Source: JBEKJU01 sp050011095 (GTDB lineage: Bacteria > Desulfobacterota > Syntrophorhabdia > Syntrophorhabdales > WCHB1-27). From it: a stretch of 6,437 nucleotides of DNA. The stretch lies in contig JBEKJU010000215.1 of the NCBI GenBank assembly GCA_050011095.1, positions 1-6,437 of the forward strand. Reading direction: 5' to 3'. Positions within the stretch are counted from its first letter, which is position 1, and every line of letters begins with the position of its first letter. Made by a program: the position numbers and the translations under genes. This document shows, in pieces, positions 4,273-6,437 of this stretch. The notes under the pieces are model-generated. The model worked only from the letters and a program-made list of their open reading frames with translations. It ran no database searches and was not told the origin of the DNA.

Positions 4273-6437
4273 ATGTCAAAGATCATCTGTTCAGCGGCCA
4301 TAAGAGGGGCCCAGAAGATATTCGATAGATCCGAGGCCGCCTATAAGGAGGCCCTCGAAAAGCACGGACCGGACCAGGAGATAGGCTTTCCCAACACCGC
4401 CTACTACCTGCCCATCATCTACGCCATGACGGGCATTCCCGTGGCAAAGCTCGGCGACATGCCGAAGGTATTCGAACTCAGCCGGAAGCTCATCCCGCCG
4501 CCCGTGCGGGAAACGACCGCCCTGCCCTATCTCGCCCCCGCCCTGGACGCGGGCATGGCGACCTTCTTCGTCGAGGAGATGGCGGAGGCGATCAGGTACC
4601 TGAACGACCCTGACTGCTACGTCACGGGGGAAGACCCCGTTGACGGGAAGATCTGGCTCGGTGCCGCATCCGACCTCATCTTCAGGAAGAGGGGCGTCGA
4701 GTTCGTCGACGGCACGGCCCCCGGCTTTGCCGCGATAGTCGGCGCCGCGCCCGATCCGCAGACGGCCTCCAAGATAGCCCTGGAGCTTCAGGAGAAGAAC
4801 CTCTATGTCTTCATGTGCGGCGAGAACGACGGGAAGAGGTTCTCCGAGCAGCTCATCGAGGCGGGCGTCCAGATCGGCTGGCCCACGCGCCTCGTCCCCT
4901 TCGGCCCCGATATCCACCAGGCGGTCTTCGCCATCGGCTTTGCCTGCCGCGTGGCCATGGCCTTCGGCGGGATCAAGCCGGGCGACTTCAGAAAGAACCT
5001 TATCTACAACAAGGACAGGACCTATGCCTTCGTCATGGCCCTCGGCGACGTGACCGACGAATGGTACGCCAATGCGGCGGGAGCCATCAACTGGGGCTTC
5101 CCGACGATTGCCGACACACCCATCCCCGAGGTGCTGCCCACCGGCATCTGCACCTATGAGCACGTGGTCTCGAACATCCCCCACGCCCACATAACGGAAA
5201 AGGCAGTCGAGGTCAGGGGCCTCAAGGTCCAGGTCGCGAAGGTCCCCATTCCCGTCTCCTACGGCCCCGCCTTCGAGGGCGAGCGGGTCAGGGGGGAGGA
5301 CATCTACCTGGAAATGGGCGGCGGCAAGACGGTCGCTGTCGAGTGGACCACCACGAAACGCATGGAGGAGGTCGAGGACGGCCGCGTCGAGGTGATAGGC
5401 CCCGACGTCAAAGACGTACAGCCGGGCACGCGTCTCCACTTCGCCATGGTGGCGGAGGTGGCGGGCAGGAACTTCCAGGATGACTTCGAGCCCATCCTGG
5501 AGCGGCAGAACCACCACCTCATCAACCAGGCCCAGGGCATCATGCACATAGGCCAGCGCGACATCGCCTGGATCCGCGTCTCCAAGCAGGCGGTGGAGAA
5601 GGGCTTCACCCTCGGCGACATCGGGCGGATCATCCACGCGAAGTACCACCAGGACTTCGGCGCGATCTTCGACAAGGTCCAGGTCAAGATCTACACGGAA
5701 GAGGATAAGGTCAGGGAAGTCCTGGCGAAGGCCCGCGCCTCCTACAACCACCGCGACGCCCGCGTGGAGAACATGACCGACGAGACGACCGAGACGTTCT
5801 ACTCCTGCACGCTCTGCCAGTCTTTCGCGCCGAACCACGTCTGCGTCATCGCGCCCGAGAGGACGGGCCTCTGCGGGGCTTACAACTGGCTCGACTGCAG
5901 GGCCTCCAATGAGATAAACCCCGAGGGGCCGAACCAGCCCATCAAGAAGGGCGAGGTCCTGGACGCGCGCTACGGCCAGTTCAAGGGGGCCAATGACTTC
6001 GTCTTCAAGGCCTCCCGCCAGAAGGTTACGAATGTCAGCTTCTACAGCCTCATGGTCGATCCCATGACGACGTGCGGCTGCTGCGAGTGCATCGCCGCCG
6101 TGCTTCCCATGGCGAACGGCATCATGACCGTCGACCGGGACTATACAGGCATGACCCCCTGCGGCATGAAGTTCACGACGCTCGCGGGCTCCGTGGGCGG
6201 CGGCGCCCAGTCGCCGGGATTTCTGGGCCACAGCAAGTATAACGTCACCCAGAAGAAGTTCCTCGTGGGCGACGGCGGCCTCCTTCGCCTCGTCTGGATG
6301 CCGAAGCGGCTGAAGGAAGAACTGGGCGAGCGCCTGAAGAAGCGGGCCGAGGAGCTTGGCGTGCCCGACCTTCTGGACAAGATCGCCGATGAGACCGTGG
6401 CGACGACAGAGGAAGAGGTCATTGCCTACTGCACGGA
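4273..6437 (+). CDS. acsB: Acetyl-CoA synthase AcsB (CODH/ACS beta-type subunit), 3'-truncated
   Basis: AcsB condenses a methyl group from the corrinoid protein, CO from AcsA and CoA into acetyl-CoA at the Ni-Ni-[4Fe-4S] A-cluster, or runs the reverse. The visible 721 residues begin with the N-terminal CODH-binding domain (GFPNTAYYLP at 38-47). The central domain contains YGPAFEGERVR (330-340), IYLEMGGGKT (344-353) and VEVIGPD (372-378). The C-terminal domain carries the A-cluster ligands C512, C515, C524 and C534 (C-x2-C-x8-C-x9-C) and the distal-nickel motif C601-G-C603. All lie exactly six above Moorella C506, C509, C518, C528, C595 and C597, and F518 matches Moorella F512. GMTPCGMKFTTLAG (626-639) and MPKRLKEEL (676-684) are also family features. 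The frame is still open at the right edge. By comparison with Moorella (729 residues), roughly 10-15 residues and the stop are missing. Extra cysteines C604, C606 and C630 lie around the nickel site. Confidence 0.97.
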   Translation, partial: MSKIICSAAIRGAQKIFDRSEAAYKEALEKHGPDQEIGFPNTAYYLPIIYAMTGIPVAKLGDMPKVFELSRKLIPPPVRETTALPYLAPALDAGMATFFVEEMAEAIRYLNDPDCYVTGEDPVDGKIWLGAASDLIFRKRGVEFVDGTAPGFAAIVGAAPDPQTASKIALELQEKNLYVFMCGENDGKRFSEQLIEAGVQIGWPTRLVPFGPDIHQAVFAIGFACRVAMAFGGIKPGDFRKNLIYNKDRTYAFVMALGDVTDEWYANAAGAINWGFPTIADTPIPEVLPTGICTYEHVVSNIPHAHITEKAVEVRGLKVQVAKVPIPVSYGPAFEGERVRGEDIYLEMGGGKTVAVEWTTTKRMEEVEDGRVEVIGPDVKDVQPGTRLHFAMVAEVAGRNFQDDFEPILERQNHHLINQAQGIMHIGQRDIAWIRVSKQAVEKGFTLGDIGRIIHAKYHQDFGAIFDKVQVKIYTEEDKVREVLAKARASYNHRDARVENMTDETTETFYSCTLCQSFAPNHVCVIAPERTGLCGAYNWLDCRASNEINPEGPNQPIKKGEVLDARYGQFKGANDFVFKASRQKVTNVSFYSLMVDPMTTCGCCECIAAVLPMANGIMTVDRDYTGMTPCGMKFTTLAGSVGGGAQSPGFLGHSKYNVTQKKFLVGDGGLLRLVWMPKRLKEELGERLKKRAEELGVPDLLDKIADETVATTEEEVIAYCT

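Noticed and set aside
4139..4303. 54-codon open frame starting in the acsA-acsB hairpin and overlapping the acsB start
   Set aside because: It has no ribosome site, its first part is one arm of a palindrome, and it runs out of frame into acsB. The translation is basic and low in complexity.
4291..6231. 646-codon open frame on the minus strand opposite acsB
   Set aside because: Same codon-bias shadow. The + strand frame holds every A-cluster ligand at the expected spacing, and the antisense translation is compositionally biased.

Overview
The window is one strand-consistent block of Wood-Ljungdahl (reductive acetyl-CoA) pathway genes from a GC-rich, strictly anaerobic bacterium. All genes read on the + strand: the 5'-truncated folD (1-879), an unrecognised 71-residue ORF (905-1120), acsD (1186-2127), acsA (2139-4085) and the 3'-truncated acsB (4273-6437). 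The CODH and ACS are of the bacterial AcsA/AcsB type, not the archaeal Cdh type. This fits an acetogen, or a sulfate reducer or syntroph using the pathway in either direction. High GC at third codon positions and strong AGGAGG-like ribosome sites would suit a Desulfobacterota- or Nitrospirota-like genome, but the sequence does not fix the taxon.

Layout. FolD interconverts methylene- and formyl-tetrahydrofolate in the methyl branch. The small ORF follows after 25 bases with a strong Shine-Dalgarno. A 65-base gap containing a modest hairpin leads to acsD, the small subunit of the corrinoid iron-sulfur protein that carries the methyl group. acsA starts 11 bases after acsD and encodes the Ni-Fe-S carbon monoxide dehydrogenase. 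acsB encodes acetyl-CoA synthase, which joins methyl, CO and CoA at the A-cluster. It runs off the right edge, probably only about 10-15 residues before its stop. Spacing and orientation suggest one operon. No promoter is visible, so transcription presumably starts left of base 1. acsC, acsE and cooC/acsF are not in the window.

The gene set itself is classical. The feature it does not explain is the 187-base gap between acsA and acsB. Most of it (4086-4209) is one long imperfect inverted repeat that begins on the base after the acsA stop codon and could fold into a hairpin of about 41 base pairs. Other points of interest are the unrecognised small ORF inside the pathway operon, a CODH that keeps only two of the four histidines of the usual proton-relay row, and extra cysteines beside the CGC nickel site of AcsB. 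I saw no tRNA, rRNA, CRISPR array, insertion sequence or riboswitch.
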